From assembly GCF_028737315.1 (NCBI RefSeq), contig NZ_JAQZAO010000003.1:124001-188000 (forward strand): a stretch of 64,000 nt of DNA. Reading direction: 5' to 3'. The DNA comes from Actinomycetospora lemnae. GTDB lineage: Bacteria > Actinomycetota > Actinomycetes > Mycobacteriales > Pseudonocardiaceae. This document shows, piece by piece, positions 1 to 8,468 of this stretch (positions are counted from its first letter, which is position 1; each line of letters starts with the position of its first letter). The position numbers and the translations under genes are program-made. A model generated the notes under the pieces. The model made no database searches, was not told the DNA's origin, and worked only from the letters and a program-made list of their open reading frames with translations.

Positions 1-566
1 CCGCCGACCTGCGAGATCATGCCGAGCATCGGCCCGGCCATCTGGCGGGCCTCCTCGGGCAGGCCCTCGACCCAGGCGCCCGCGACGCGCTGCGCCACCG
101 GGTCGCACAGCCGCTGCCAGGTCGGCATCGTCGTGTCGATCCACTGGGCCGGCGACCACACGGCGACCTGCGAGGCGCCCGAGGGCAGCGTCGTGGCGTC
201 CTCGAGCCACAGCTCGGCGAGGCGCACGGACTCCTCCGCGGCGCGCTGCTGCTCGGCCGTCGGGGCCACCCCGCCCTCCGCACCGAGCTGCTGGTGCGCC
301 ATCTGCGTCGCCAGCTTGTAGTTCACCGGGCCCTCGGCGCCCGGGCCGGACGACTGGCTGAGCATCTGTCCCAGCTGGGTGAGCATCTGCCCGAGCTGGC
401 CCATGTCGAACCCGCCGGGCCCGCCGGCGCCGCCCGGCAGACCGCCCATGTTCATGCCGGGCAGGCCGAATCCGAAGCCCGCGCCGCCCGCACCGCCCCC
501 GGGACCGGAACGGCGGGACTCGTCGTCGGGATCGGAGGGCCCGAAGCCGAAGGGCAGGTCACTCAT
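1..566 (-). CDS. Zinc-dependent metallopeptidase (DUF2342 type), N-terminal part, cut by window edge
   Basis: The ATG is at 566 on the minus strand and the frame stays open to base 1, so about 188 N-terminal residues are present. They begin MSDLPFGFG, run through a Gly/Met-rich stretch (about residues 20-60) and then a helical segment with NYKLATQMAHQQ and WSPAQWIDTTMPTWQRL. I recognise this as the N-terminus of the actinobacterial zincin-like hydrolase family of M. tuberculosis Rv3195; the catalytic part lies outside the window. It is divergent from the PDZ/Lon-like protease gene, as in M. tuberculosis. The family call is from memory of its N-terminal pattern and is fairly secure; the substrate is unknown. 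Confidence 0.75.
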   Translation of the reverse strand, partial: MSDLPFGFGPSDPDDESRRSGPGGGAGGAGFGFGLPGMNMGGLPGGAGGPGGFDMGQLGQMLTQLGQMLSQSSGPGAEGPVNYKLATQMAHQQLGAEGGVAPTAEQQRAAEESVRLAELWLEDATTLPSGASQVAVWSPAQWIDTTMPTWQRLCDPVAQRVAGAWVEGLPEEARQMAGPMLGMISQVG

Positions 567-705
567 GGTGTCGACGGTACGCGGGTACGACGTGCCGCGG
601 GGGTGTGCGCGCACGCCCACGGCGAACACCCAGGAGACTCCCAGGAACCGGCGAGGAGCGTCCCCGCCCGGCCCACCCCGCCCCCGGTCACTACCCTGTG
701 TCGCC

Positions 706-1749
706 GTGACCCGGTTGCGCGCGACCCTCGCGCTCGGACTCGTCCTGGCCGGGGTGCTGGGGCTGCTGGGCGCGACGGTCCGGGTGCCGTTCGTGGCGCT
801 GGGCGACGGTCCCACGTTCGACGTCCTCGGCAGCGGGCAGGACGGCCGCACGGTCGTCGACGTGACCGGTCCGGTGCCCGTCTACCCCACGTCCGGGCAG
901 TTGCGGATGACCACCGTGGCGGTGACGACGCAGGTCACGCTGTTCGGCGCCATGGCGATGTGGGCGTCGGGCGAGGAGCAGGTCCTGCCGCGCGAGTCGG
1001 TCTACCCGCCGGGGCGCTCCAGCGAGCAGGTCGACCAGGAGAACACCCGCCAGTTCGCGCAGTCCGAGACCGACGCCGAGGCCGCGGCGCTGCGCCACCT
1101 CGGCTACCCGACGGCCGTGCAGGTCGGCTCGGTGCTCGACCGGTCGCCCTCGGCGGGGCTGCTCTCGCCCGGCGACCGGATCGTCGCCGTCGACGGGCGC
1201 CCGGTGACGACGCCGCAGGAGGTCGTCGACGCGCTCGCGCCGACCCGTCCGGGCCAGCCGGTCACCGTCACGGTGCAGCGCGGCCCGCTGGGCAACCCGG
1301 GCCCGCCCACCGACGTCACCGTCGTCGCGGCCGCCCGCCCCGACGGCGACCCGCGCGGCTTCCTCGGCGTCACCCCGACCAACATCGTCGACTCCCCGGT
1401 GGACGTCCGCATCAGCCTCGGCGACATCGGCGGCCCGTCGGCCGGGCTGGTGTTCGCGTCGGCGATCGTCGACAAGCTGACCCCCGGCGACCTCACCGGC
1501 GGCCACGTCGTCGCCGGCACCGGCACGATCGACGCCACCGGCCGCGTCGGGGACATCGGCGGCATCCGCTTCAAGATGGACGCCGCGCGCCACGACGGCG
1601 CCGAGGTCTTCCTCGTCCCGGCGGGCAACTGTGCCGAGGCGGTCGCCGAGGCACCCGAAGGGCTGACGCTCGCGCGGGTGGGGACGCTCGCCGAGGGGAT
1701 CGCCGCCCTGGAGGCCGTGCGCGAGGGACGCCCGCCCGCTCCCTGCTGA
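706..1749 (+). CDS. PDZ domain-containing Lon-like (S16) serine protease, YlbL/Rv3194c family
   Basis: A 347-residue membrane-anchored protease. An N-terminal hydrophobic segment (residues about 5-25, LALGLVLAGVLGLLGATV) is followed by a PDZ domain (about 125-200) and a Lon-type S16 domain. The Ser-Lys dyad is visible: Ser245 in GGPSAGL and Lys290 in GIRFKMDAA, spaced as in Lon. The GTG at 706 follows a TACCCT -10 box (692-697) by 8 nt, so the mRNA is probably leaderless; the open frame extends further upstream but lacks coding character there. The protease would act outside the membrane, probably in protein quality control; the substrate is unknown. Confidence 0.88.
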   Translation: MTRLRATLALGLVLAGVLGLLGATVRVPFVALGDGPTFDVLGSGQDGRTVVDVTGPVPVYPTSGQLRMTTVAVTTQVTLFGAMAMWASGEEQVLPRESVYPPGRSSEQVDQENTRQFAQSETDAEAAALRHLGYPTAVQVGSVLDRSPSAGLLSPGDRIVAVDGRPVTTPQEVVDALAPTRPGQPVTVTVQRGPLGNPGPPTDVTVVAAARPDGDPRGFLGVTPTNIVDSPVDVRISLGDIGGPSAGLVFASAIVDKLTPGDLTGGHVVAGTGTIDATGRVGDIGGIRFKMDAARHDGAEVFLVPAGNCAEAVAEAPEGLTLARVGTLAEGIAALEAVREGRPPAPC

Positions 1750-1877
1750 CGCGGCGACGTCCCAGGTGACGTCCCCGGTGGGGCCGCGCCCGAGGGGCGG
1801 GATCCGCTCCCTCCGTCCCCGAGCAGGGCGCGAGGGATCCGGACATGCCGGGCCACGGCAACCCCACACCGTGTTCG

Positions 1878-1883
1878 TAGAGT
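1878..1883 (+). promoter_or_regulatory. Probable -10 box of the UPF0182 gene
   Basis: TAGAGT lies 62 nt before the GTG at 1945, predicting a leader of about 55 nt that carries the AGGAG site at 1931-1935. No convincing -35 is visible. Confidence 0.35.
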
Positions 1884-1944
1884 GGCGGGCGCACGCCCGG
1901 GTTCGCCCGCGCGGAAGAACCACGTCTGGCAGGAGTGTGACCCC

Positions 1945-4900
1945 GTGGCCAACCGGCCCCCGACCGCGACGCCCCAGCTGTCGCGACGGACGAAGACGCT
2001 GCTGATCGTCGGCGCGGTGGCGCTCGTCGTCCTGCTCGGCGGTGCCCGGCTCGTCGACGTCTACGTCGACTGGGCCTGGTTCGGGGAGGTCGGCTTCCGG
2101 GGCGTCTTCACGACGATCCTGTGGACCCGCGTCCTGCAGTTCGTCGTCGCCGCCGTGCTCATGGGCGGGCTGCTCGCGCTGAACCTCGTCATCGCCTACC
2201 GGGTGCGGCCGGTGTTCGTGCCGGTCGCGGGCGCCGGCGCCGCCGACGACCCGGTGGCGCGCTACCGCACCGTGGTGCTCTCGCGGCCGCGCTGGTTCGC
2301 GATCGGCATCCCCGCCGTCGTCGCGCTCATCGCCGGGCTCTCGGCGCAGGCCGACTGGCAGACCGTCCAGCTCTTCCTGAACTCGACGCCGTTCGGCGTC
2401 GCCGACCCGGTCTTCGGCCACGACATCGCGTTCTACGTCTTCCAGCTGCCGTTCTACCGCTGGCTGCTGAGCTGGCTGTTCGTCGCGATCGCCGTGAGCT
2501 TCGTGGCCGCGCTCATCGCGCACTACCTCTTCGGCGGCATCCGCCTCGCCGGGCGCAACGGCGCCGTCGCGCCGCCCGCCCGCGCGCACCTCGCCGTGCT
2601 CGCCGGCACGTTCGTGCTGCTCAAGGCCGTCGCCTACTTCTTCGACCGCTACGAGCTGCTCTTCTCCGACCGCAAGGCGGCCGAGGGCGGCGCCAACTTC
2701 TTCGGCGCCACCTACACCGACCTCAACGCGGCGATGCCGGCCAAGCTCATCCTGCTGATCATCGCGGTGATCTGCGCCGCGGCGTTCTTCTCCGCGGTCG
2801 TGCTGCGCAACCTGCAGATCCCGGCGATCGCGCTGGCGCTGCTGGTGCTCTCCAGCGTGCTGGTCGGCGCGGCCTGGCCCGCGGTGCTCGAGCAGGTCTC
2901 GGTGCGCCCGAACGCGATCGACCGCGAGGCGCAGTCGATCTCCTGGAACATCGCCGCCACCCGCCAGGCCTTCGGGCTCGGCAACGTCGGCGTCGTGCCC
3001 TACGCGCCCCAGGTCGCCTCGGCGGCGGGCAACGCCGCGGTCCCCCCGCAGGACGTCGCCAACAGCCAGGCGACGCTGAACAACATCCGCATCCAGGACC
3101 CGTCCCGGCTGAACCGCACCTTCGCGGTGCAGCAGCAGCTGACGAACTTCTACGCGTTCGCGCCCCAGCTCGACATCGACCGGTACACGGTCAACGGGCA
3201 GCGTCAGGACTTCGTGCTGGCGGCCCGTGAGATCAACCCCGACGCGCTGATCGGCAACCAGCAGGACTGGATCAACCGCCACCTCGTCTACACCCACGGC
3301 CAGGGCATCGTCTCGGCGCCGGCGGATCGGGTGAACGTCCCCAGCAACGCCGAGGCGAGCCAGGGCGGCCTGCCCGAGTTCTCCGTCAGCGACTCGAGCA
3401 ACCCCGGGCCGTTCGGCCTGAGCCCCGACGGCGCGCGCATTTACTACGGCGAGTTCGTCGGCGGCACCGACGACTACGCGATCGTCGGCGGCAACCCCGG
3501 CTCGGCGCCCCGGGAGTTCGACGGCCCCGGACGCCCGGCCAACGCCTACACGGGGCCCGGCGGCGTGCCGCTGGGCAACTGGGCGCAGCGCCTGGTCTTC
3601 GCCGCCGCCTACGGTGAGCGGAACATCCTGTTCAACGGCTCGATCGGCTCCGACTCGCGGATCATGTACAACCGCACGCCGGTCGAGCGGGTGGAGAAGG
3701 TCGCGCCGTGGCTGCGCACCGACGTCGACCCGTACCCCGCGGTGGTCGACGGCCGCCTGCAGTGGATCGTCGACGGCTACACGACGCTGCCGCGCTACCC
3801 GTACGCCCAGCAGGTCGGCCTCGGACAGGCCACGAGCGACTCGCTGCGCCCCGCCGGCTCGCCCGGCTCGGTGGGCTACATGCGCAACTCGGTGAAGGCC
3901 ACCGTCGACGCCTACAGCGGCGAGGTCCGGATCTACCAGGTCGACGAGCAGGACCCGGTGCTGCGCACCTGGATGGGGGCCTTCCCGGGCGTGGTGCGGC
4001 CGGCCGCCGAGATCTCGCCGAGCCTGCGGGCCCACTTCCGCTACCCGGAGGAGATCTTCAAGGTCCAGCGTGACCTGCTCACCCGGTACCACGTCGAGAA
4101 CCCCCGGGACTTCTTCTCCACCCAGAACTTCTGGACCGTGCCGGAGGACCCCACCCGCGAGGCGAACGCCGCGATCCCGCCGTACTACCTGCTCGCGGGT
4201 GACCCGCGGCCCGGAGCGGCGCCGGACACGCAGTTCCAGATCACGAGCACCCTGCTCGCGCTGTCGCGGCCGAACCTCTCGGCGTACCTGTCGGTGAGCT
4301 CGGAGCCCGAGACCTACGGTCAGATGACGGTCCTCGAGCTACCGGCCCAGCTCACCGGCGACCAGCGCGGCCCGCAGGGCCCCCAGCAGGTCCAGGCCGA
4401 GCTGCTGACCAGCAACTCGGTCAACCAGGGGCTGTTCCCGCTGCGCCAGTCCGGGACCCCGGTGCAGGTGCAGTACGGCAACCTGCTGACGCTGCCCGTC
4501 GCGGGCGGGCTGCTCTACGTCGAGCCGATCTACGTCGAGCGCAACGCGCAGACGTCGTTCCCGCAGCTGTTCGGCGTCATCGCCCGGTTCAACAACGGGG
4601 ACATCGGCTACGCGCCGACGCTGCAGGGTGCGCTGCAGGCCGCGTTCCAGGGCGTCCCCCTGCCGCCGGGGCTCACGGTCCCGGGGCTCGGGTCGACCCA
4701 GCAGGCGCCGACGGGGCCGACCCCCGGCGCCAACACCGGAGGTGGGCCGCTGCCGAGCGGCGCGCCGGGGCAGGCGCTGAGCCCCGAGCTCTCGGAGGCC
4801 GTGACGGCGATGAACGACGCCCTCGACCGCCTGGCCCAGGCGCAGGCGGCTCGCGACTTCCGGGGCATCGGTGACGCCGAGGCCGCCCTGGACTCCGCGA

Positions 4901-4971
4901 TCCAGCGCTTCCGGGCGGCCACGGGAGCCTCGCCGGCCACGCCCGCGCAAGGGGCGACCGCCGGGGGCTGA
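1945..4971 (+). CDS. UPF0182 family large integral membrane protein (Rv3193c-like)
   Basis: A 1008-residue protein of unknown function, close to the usual family length. The N-terminal third has about seven membrane helices (first at LLIVGAVALVVLLGG, later ones around residues 50-315). The remainder is a large, probably extracytoplasmic domain containing DPVFGHDIAFYVFQLPFY and the conserved SISWNIAATRQAFGL. The C-terminal 60-80 residues are Pro/Gly-rich and then helical. The GTG at 1945 is chosen because AGGAG sits at 1931-1935; the upstream open frame is not coding-like. Following the PDZ protease gene repeats the M. tuberculosis Rv3194c-Rv3193c order. Confidence 0.9.
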   Translation: MANRPPTATPQLSRRTKTLLIVGAVALVVLLGGARLVDVYVDWAWFGEVGFRGVFTTILWTRVLQFVVAAVLMGGLLALNLVIAYRVRPVFVPVAGAGAADDPVARYRTVVLSRPRWFAIGIPAVVALIAGLSAQADWQTVQLFLNSTPFGVADPVFGHDIAFYVFQLPFYRWLLSWLFVAIAVSFVAALIAHYLFGGIRLAGRNGAVAPPARAHLAVLAGTFVLLKAVAYFFDRYELLFSDRKAAEGGANFFGATYTDLNAAMPAKLILLIIAVICAAAFFSAVVLRNLQIPAIALALLVLSSVLVGAAWPAVLEQVSVRPNAIDREAQSISWNIAATRQAFGLGNVGVVPYAPQVASAAGNAAVPPQDVANSQATLNNIRIQDPSRLNRTFAVQQQLTNFYAFAPQLDIDRYTVNGQRQDFVLAAREINPDALIGNQQDWINRHLVYTHGQGIVSAPADRVNVPSNAEASQGGLPEFSVSDSSNPGPFGLSPDGARIYYGEFVGGTDDYAIVGGNPGSAPREFDGPGRPANAYTGPGGVPLGNWAQRLVFAAAYGERNILFNGSIGSDSRIMYNRTPVERVEKVAPWLRTDVDPYPAVVDGRLQWIVDGYTTLPRYPYAQQVGLGQATSDSLRPAGSPGSVGYMRNSVKATVDAYSGEVRIYQVDEQDPVLRTWMGAFPGVVRPAAEISPSLRAHFRYPEEIFKVQRDLLTRYHVENPRDFFSTQNFWTVPEDPTREANAAIPPYYLLAGDPRPGAAPDTQFQITSTLLALSRPNLSAYLSVSSEPETYGQMTVLELPAQLTGDQRGPQGPQQVQAELLTSNSVNQGLFPLRQSGTPVQVQYGNLLTLPVAGGLLYVEPIYVERNAQTSFPQLFGVIARFNNGDIGYAPTLQGALQAAFQGVPLPPGLTVPGLGSTQQAPTGPTPGANTGGGPLPSGAPGQALSPELSEAVTAMNDALDRLAQAQAARDFRGIGDAEAALDSAIQRFRAATGASPATPAQGATAGG

Positions 4972-4990
4972 CGGCCCCGCCGACCGGACG

Positions 4991-5030
4991 CCGGCGCCCA
5001 CCCCCCTCCGCGGAGCGGGGTGGGCGCCGG
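4991..5030 (+). terminator. Hairpin terminator after UPF0182 gene
   Basis: A 14-bp GC stem pairs 4991-5004 (CCGGCGCCCACCCC) with 5017-5030. It lies 20 nt after the stop codon. There is no U-tract, as is usual in actinobacteria. Confidence 0.7.
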
Positions 5031-5032
5031 TG

Positions 5033-5038
5033 TACTGT
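5033..5038 (+). promoter_or_regulatory. Probable -10 box for the tandem initiator tRNAs
   Basis: TACTGT lies 16 nt before the first base of the first tRNA, giving a short processed leader. Confidence 0.4.
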
Positions 5039-5054
5039 TGGAGACACAACGCAG

Positions 5055-5128
5055 CGCGGGGTGGAGCAGCTCGGTAGCTCGCTGGGCTCATAACCCAGAG
5101 GTCACAGGTTCGAATCCTGTCCCCGCTA
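5055..5128 (+). tRNA. tRNA-fMet (CAT), first of two identical copies
   Basis: A 74-nt cloverleaf with anticodon CAT in the loop CTCATAA. Two initiator hallmarks are visible: an unpaired first acceptor position (C1 against U72) and three consecutive G:C pairs (GGG/CCC) in the anticodon stem next to the loop. The T-loop is TTCGAAT. The CCA end is not fully encoded (AC then G follows). Confidence 0.95.
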
Positions 5129-5189
5129 CGACACCGTCGCCGGAGGCTCTCCGGACGACGGGATCCCCAGCCCAGGGCCACGGGCACGG

Positions 5190-5263
5190 CGCGGGGTGGA
5201 GCAGCTCGGTAGCTCGCTGGGCTCATAACCCAGAGGTCACAGGTTCGAATCCTGTCCCCGCTA
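5190..5263 (+). tRNA. tRNA-fMet (CAT), second identical copy
   Basis: Base-for-base identical to the copy at 5055-5128, separated by 61 nt of unrelated spacer. It has the same C1:U72 mismatch and GGG/CCC anticodon stem. The two copies are probably co-transcribed from the promoter near 5033 and end at the hairpin at 5272-5302. Confidence 0.95.
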
Positions 5264-5271
5264 CGCGCGAC

Positions 5272-5302
5272 ACGGCCCCCGACCGATCCGGTCGGGGGCC
5301 GT
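5272..5302 (+). terminator. Terminator after tRNA-fMet pair (possibly bidirectional)
   Basis: A perfect 13-bp stem (5272-5284 with 5290-5302, core GGCCCCCGACC) around a 5-nt loop. It lies between the tRNAs and the convergent DUF952 gene, so it could serve both directions. Confidence 0.8.
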
Positions 5303-5323
5303 CGTCGTTCCCGGGGTCGTTCC

Positions 5324-5689
5324 TCAGGGCGCCGCGATGCCCTCCGGCGGGCGGAAGCTCCCGTCCGTCTCGGCCACGAGCGGGTGCACGGCCACGACGG
5401 CGTCGAGGGGCAGCGGGCCGTAGACGTGCGGGAACCACGGGCCCCGCGGGTCCTCCGTCCCGCCGGCACCGACGCCGGGCTCCCAGCGCACCGGGACGTC
5501 CAGCCGCGCGGGGTCGACGACGAGCACCACGACGTCGGTGCGGCCCGCGAAGAGCCGGGCGGCCGGGAGGTGCACGGTGCCCGGGTCCGAGCAGTGCACG
5601 AACCCCACCTCGTCGAGCGACGGCGGCCGGCGCGCCCCGTCGCGGCGCAGGGCCTCGAGCTCGTCACGCGTGCAGAGGTGCAGGATCAC
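5324..5689 (-). CDS. DUF952 family protein
   Basis: A 121-residue cytoplasmic protein. It shows the DUF952 pattern: an N-terminal LHLCTRDELEAL, then GFVHCSDP, a hydrophobic VVVLVVDPARLD and a C-terminal FPHVYGPLPLDAVV. The GTG at 5689 lies one base after the stop of the acetyltransferase gene, so the two form an operon with coupled translation. The biochemical function of the family is not established, and nothing here adds to it. Confidence 0.82.
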   Translation of the reverse strand: MILHLCTRDELEALRRDGARRPPSLDEVGFVHCSDPGTVHLPAARLFAGRTDVVVLVVDPARLDVPVRWEPGVGAGGTEDPRGPWFPHVYGPLPLDAVVAVHPLVAETDGSFRPPEGIAAP

Positions 5690-5690
5690 G

Positions 5691-6281
5691 TCAGCGCGTG
5701 GGCGAGGGGGCGCGCATCGGCCGGTGGGACTCCCAGCGCCACACCTTGCCGCGCCGCGCCCCGCCGGGGCCCTGCTCGTCGCGCCGCCGGGACTGCACGC
5801 GCACCAGGCCGTTCGCGGTCAGCACGCTGGCCGCCGGGGCCCGCTCGGGCAGGGTGTGGGCGACGACCGTCTGCACCGCCGGGTCGGCGAACGCGCGGGC
5901 GACCAGGGCGCGGGTCATCGCCGTCGCCCAGCCGCGGCCCTCGAACGGCGGGAAGGTCCAGAACGCGATCTCGACGCGCCCGCCGCGCAGGGGCCCGCGG
6001 AACCCGCAGGTGCCGACGACCTGGTGGTCGCGGGGATCGACGGCCAGGAACGTGCAGGGCTCGATGGAGGCGTGGGGGAGGCCGCCGGCGGGGGTGTCGC
6101 ACGCCGCCGGGGCGCCGAACGGCTCCTCGTCGGGACCCTCGCTGCGCAGCACGGCGTCGACCAGCGGCTCGACCCCCACCGTGCGCAGCTCCGCGAGACC
6201 GGGTGCGCCGGGGCCCGTCAGCCGCTCGTCGACGGGCACCAGGACGACCACCGGACCTCCACCCGTCGAAGCGACCACCAT
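5691..6281 (-). CDS. GNAT-family N-acetyltransferase
   Basis: About 196 residues with the RimJ/RimL-like GNAT layout. The core strand HQVVGTCGFRGP is followed by VEIAFWTFPPFEGRGWATAM, the acetyl-CoA pyrophosphate loop (G-R-G-W-A) and helix ALVARAF. The acceptor substrate cannot be told. I place the start at the ATG at 6281; an in-frame TTG at 6308 would add nine residues but overlaps a likely -10 box (TACCGT in the same stretch). It is the first gene of a two-gene operon with DUF952. Confidence 0.8.
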   Translation of the reverse strand: MVVASTGGGPVVVLVPVDERLTGPGAPGLAELRTVGVEPLVDAVLRSEGPDEEPFGAPAACDTPAGGLPHASIEPCTFLAVDPRDHQVVGTCGFRGPLRGGRVEIAFWTFPPFEGRGWATAMTRALVARAFADPAVQTVVAHTLPERAPAASVLTANGLVRVQSRRRDEQGPGGARRGKVWRWESHRPMRAPSPTR

Positions 6282-6394
6282 CGAGGCAGCGGGGCTGACG
6301 GTAGCCAATCGTCCGAGCGCGCAGGAGCCACCCCTCGGGAACGCGCGACGAGGGCCGTGACCGGCGACCCCGACACATCAGGCACTCTGGAGGC

Positions 6395-6679
6395 ATGGAG
6401 CTCGCCCGCCTGCTCGTGTACTACGCGCTGTTCGTGCTGTGGCTGTTCATCGTGGGCCGGCTCGTGGTCGAGATCGTGCGCAGCTTCGCGCGCGACTGGC
6501 GTCCGGCCGGGGGCACCGCAGCCGGGCTCGAGGTGCTCTTCATGGTGACCGACCCGCCGGTCAAGTTGCTGCGCCGGCTCATCCCCGCGGTCCGGATCGG
6601 GAACATCAGCCTGGATCTGTCGATCATGATCCTGCTGCTGGTGACCTTCATCCTCATGCGCGTGGTCGACCCGCGCTGA
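6395..6679 (+). CDS. YggT family small membrane protein
   Basis: 94 residues with two hydrophobic helices, residues about 5-28 (LLVYYALFVLWLFIVGRLVVEIV) and about 70-90, joined by a loop with the family signature DPPVKLLRRLIPAVRIG. TGGAGG sits just before the ATG. In many actinobacteria YggT lies in the division cluster next to sepF and is linked to osmotic and envelope functions. Here it stands alone, and its role cannot be refined. Confidence 0.85.
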   Translation: MELARLLVYYALFVLWLFIVGRLVVEIVRSFARDWRPAGGTAAGLEVLFMVTDPPVKLLRRLIPAVRIGNISLDLSIMILLLVTFILMRVVDPR

Positions 6680-6713
6680 GCCGTTCCCCTGAGCCGTTCC
6701 CCTGAGCCGTTCC
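6678..6713 (+). repeat. 13-bp tandem repeat, 2.8 copies, at the yggT stop
   Basis: GAGCCGTTCCCCT occurs at 6678-6690 and 6691-6703, followed by a partial copy (GAGCCGTTCC, 6704-6713). The first copy overlaps the TGA stop of yggT. Confidence 0.9.
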
Positions 6714-6805
6714 GCGGCGTCCCCCGCCTGTTCCGTCGGCCCCGCGCGCGCCGTTGCCCACACGGTGCCCCTTCGAGTGGGCGACCCACCCCCGGAGCTG
6801 CCACT

Positions 6806-7414
6806 GTGTCCCGCGTGAGTCCTGTGCGCGACCTCCTCACCTTCGTGACCTCGGCCGTCCGTTCCCCGGCCGTCATCGGCGCCGTCGCGCCCAGCGGGCG
6901 GGCGCTGTCCGACCTGCTCGCCTCCGTCGCCCCGGCCGAGGGACAGCCGACGGTGGTCGAGCTCGGGCCCGGGACGGGCGTCGTGAGCGCCGCCCTGCGC
7001 CGCCGCCTGCCCACGGGCGCGCGGCACATCGCCGTCGAGATCGACCCGGGGATGGTCGAGCACCTGCGCCGCACGCGGCCGTGGCTCGAGGTCATCCAGG
7101 GCGACGCCGCCGACCTGCAGAAGCTGCTCGCCGACGCCGGGGTCGACCGCGTCGACGCCGTCATCAGCGGGCTGCCGTGGACGCTGTTCCCGGAGTCGGC
7201 GCAGCGCGGGATCATCGACCAGGTCACGCGCGTGCTCGCCCCCGGCGCGACGTTCACCACGTTCGCCTACAGCCACGTGCGGCGCTTCCCCACCCAGCGC
7301 CGGTTCCGCGGGGTGCTCGAGGAGGCGTTCACCGAGGTGACCGTCACCCCGACCGTGTGGCGCAACCTGCCCCCGGCGCTGGCCTACCAGTGCCGGCACC
7401 CGCGGTCGGCCTGA
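6806..7414 (+). CDS. Class I SAM-dependent methyltransferase, PmtA-like
   Basis: 202 residues. The SAM-binding core is VVELGPGTGVVS (motif I, residues about 47-58), with the acidic HIAVEIDPGM (motif II) and VDAVISGLPWTLFP (motif IV). The N-terminal SPAVIGAVAPSGRALSD is typical of the phospholipid N-methyltransferase-like group (COG3963), but the substrate is unproven. The GTG at 6806 is the first start after an intergenic spacer. It converges with the hydrolase gene, with only 3 nt between stops. Confidence 0.8.
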   Translation: MSRVSPVRDLLTFVTSAVRSPAVIGAVAPSGRALSDLLASVAPAEGQPTVVELGPGTGVVSAALRRRLPTGARHIAVEIDPGMVEHLRRTRPWLEVIQGDAADLQKLLADAGVDRVDAVISGLPWTLFPESAQRGIIDQVTRVLAPGATFTTFAYSHVRRFPTQRRFRGVLEEAFTEVTVTPTVWRNLPPALAYQCRHPRSA

Positions 7415-7417
7415 CGC

Positions 7418-8356
7418 TCACCCCGTCCGGCGCGCCGCCACCCGCGGACCGAGGCTCGCGACCGACAGCTCGCCGGGCTCGGTGGCGTCGCAGAACTCGG
7501 TGAGCAGGCCGGCGAAGCGAGCGGGCTCGTCGCAGTGCGGGAAGTGCCCCGCCCGGTCGAAGATCTCGAGACGGCCGTGCGGCACGAGCCCCGCCGCGCG
7601 CCGGGCGTGCCCGACCGGGATGACCGGGTCCCGCGCACCCCAGACGATCATCGTCGGCAGGCCCTCGGTGAGGTAGAGGCGGTCGGTGCCGCTGACGCGC
7701 TGGCCCCACGGCCCGATGACGGCCCGGACCGTGTCGACGAACGCGTCGAGGTGCGCGCGCTCGGTGAGCGACGCGGCGTGGCGGGCGGTCTCGCGCAGCG
7801 ACACCGAGTCCTCGCCGAACGACGGCAGGGCCGCGGCGAGGCGCAGGCCCCGCACGCCGAGGGCGAGCACGCCGGTGGACGCGAGCACCGGCAGGACGTA
7901 CTCCGCGCCCGGCAGCGAGGCCAGGCGCAGCAGCGGGCTGACCCCGCGCCCCAGCCCGCCCGACGACACGAGGACGAGCCGCGAGCACATCTCGGGGAAC
8001 TGGTACGCGAACTGCATCGCCACCCCGCCGCCGAGCGAGTGCCCGACGACCGTGACCCGCCGGTGCCCGAGCACCGCGAGCAGGTCGCGCAGCCCGTTGG
8101 CGTAGGCGCCGAGGGAGTAGTCGCCGCCGACGCCCGCCGACTCGCCGTGGCCGAGCAGCTCGGGGGCCAGCAGCAGCCGGTCGCAGCCCGAGCGCTCGAA
8201 GGCCTGCAGCACCGGGGCCCAGGTCTCGGCGCTGCCCGCGATGCCGTGGACGAGGACGACGACCTCCGGATCCCCGTCGCCGGTGACCTCCGGGCACGCC
8301 TCGACGTAGGACATCTGCTGGCCGTGCAGCGTGCGGGTCCGGCGCGTGGCGGTCAT
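7418..8356 (-). CDS. Alpha/beta hydrolase
   Basis: 312 residues with the full alpha/beta hydrolase layout. The oxyanion segment is VVVLVHGIAGSAETW (HG dipeptide), the nucleophile elbow VVGHSLGGG carries the catalytic Ser, the acid is in VWGARDPVIP, and the His is in RAGHFPHCDEP. It looks soluble. The ATG at 8356 follows a CAGGAT -10-like box by 8 nt and fits a leaderless message. Its promoter region is shared with the divergent GH3 lipoprotein gene. The substrate is unknown; an esterase or C-C hydrolase is equally possible. Confidence 0.85.
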   Translation of the reverse strand: MTATRRTRTLHGQQMSYVEACPEVTGDGDPEVVVLVHGIAGSAETWAPVLQAFERSGCDRLLLAPELLGHGESAGVGGDYSLGAYANGLRDLLAVLGHRRVTVVGHSLGGGVAMQFAYQFPEMCSRLVLVSSGGLGRGVSPLLRLASLPGAEYVLPVLASTGVLALGVRGLRLAAALPSFGEDSVSLRETARHAASLTERAHLDAFVDTVRAVIGPWGQRVSGTDRLYLTEGLPTMIVWGARDPVIPVGHARRAAGLVPHGRLEIFDRAGHFPHCDEPARFAGLLTEFCDATEPGELSVASLGPRVAARRTG

Positions 8357-8468
8357 CGTTCGCCATCCTGTCCTGCTCGGGGGCCGACGGCACGGTCGAC
8401 CTCGGATCCCCGACGACCTCGGAGGCCTTACCGGTGCCCACCCGACCACACGGCACAATCCCGTCACG

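Noticed and set aside
691..4092. Very long open frame on the minus strand opposite the PDZ protease and UPF0182 genes
   Set aside because: Arg/Asp/Val-rich shadow typical of high-GC coding DNA; no domain, and both plus-strand genes are well supported.
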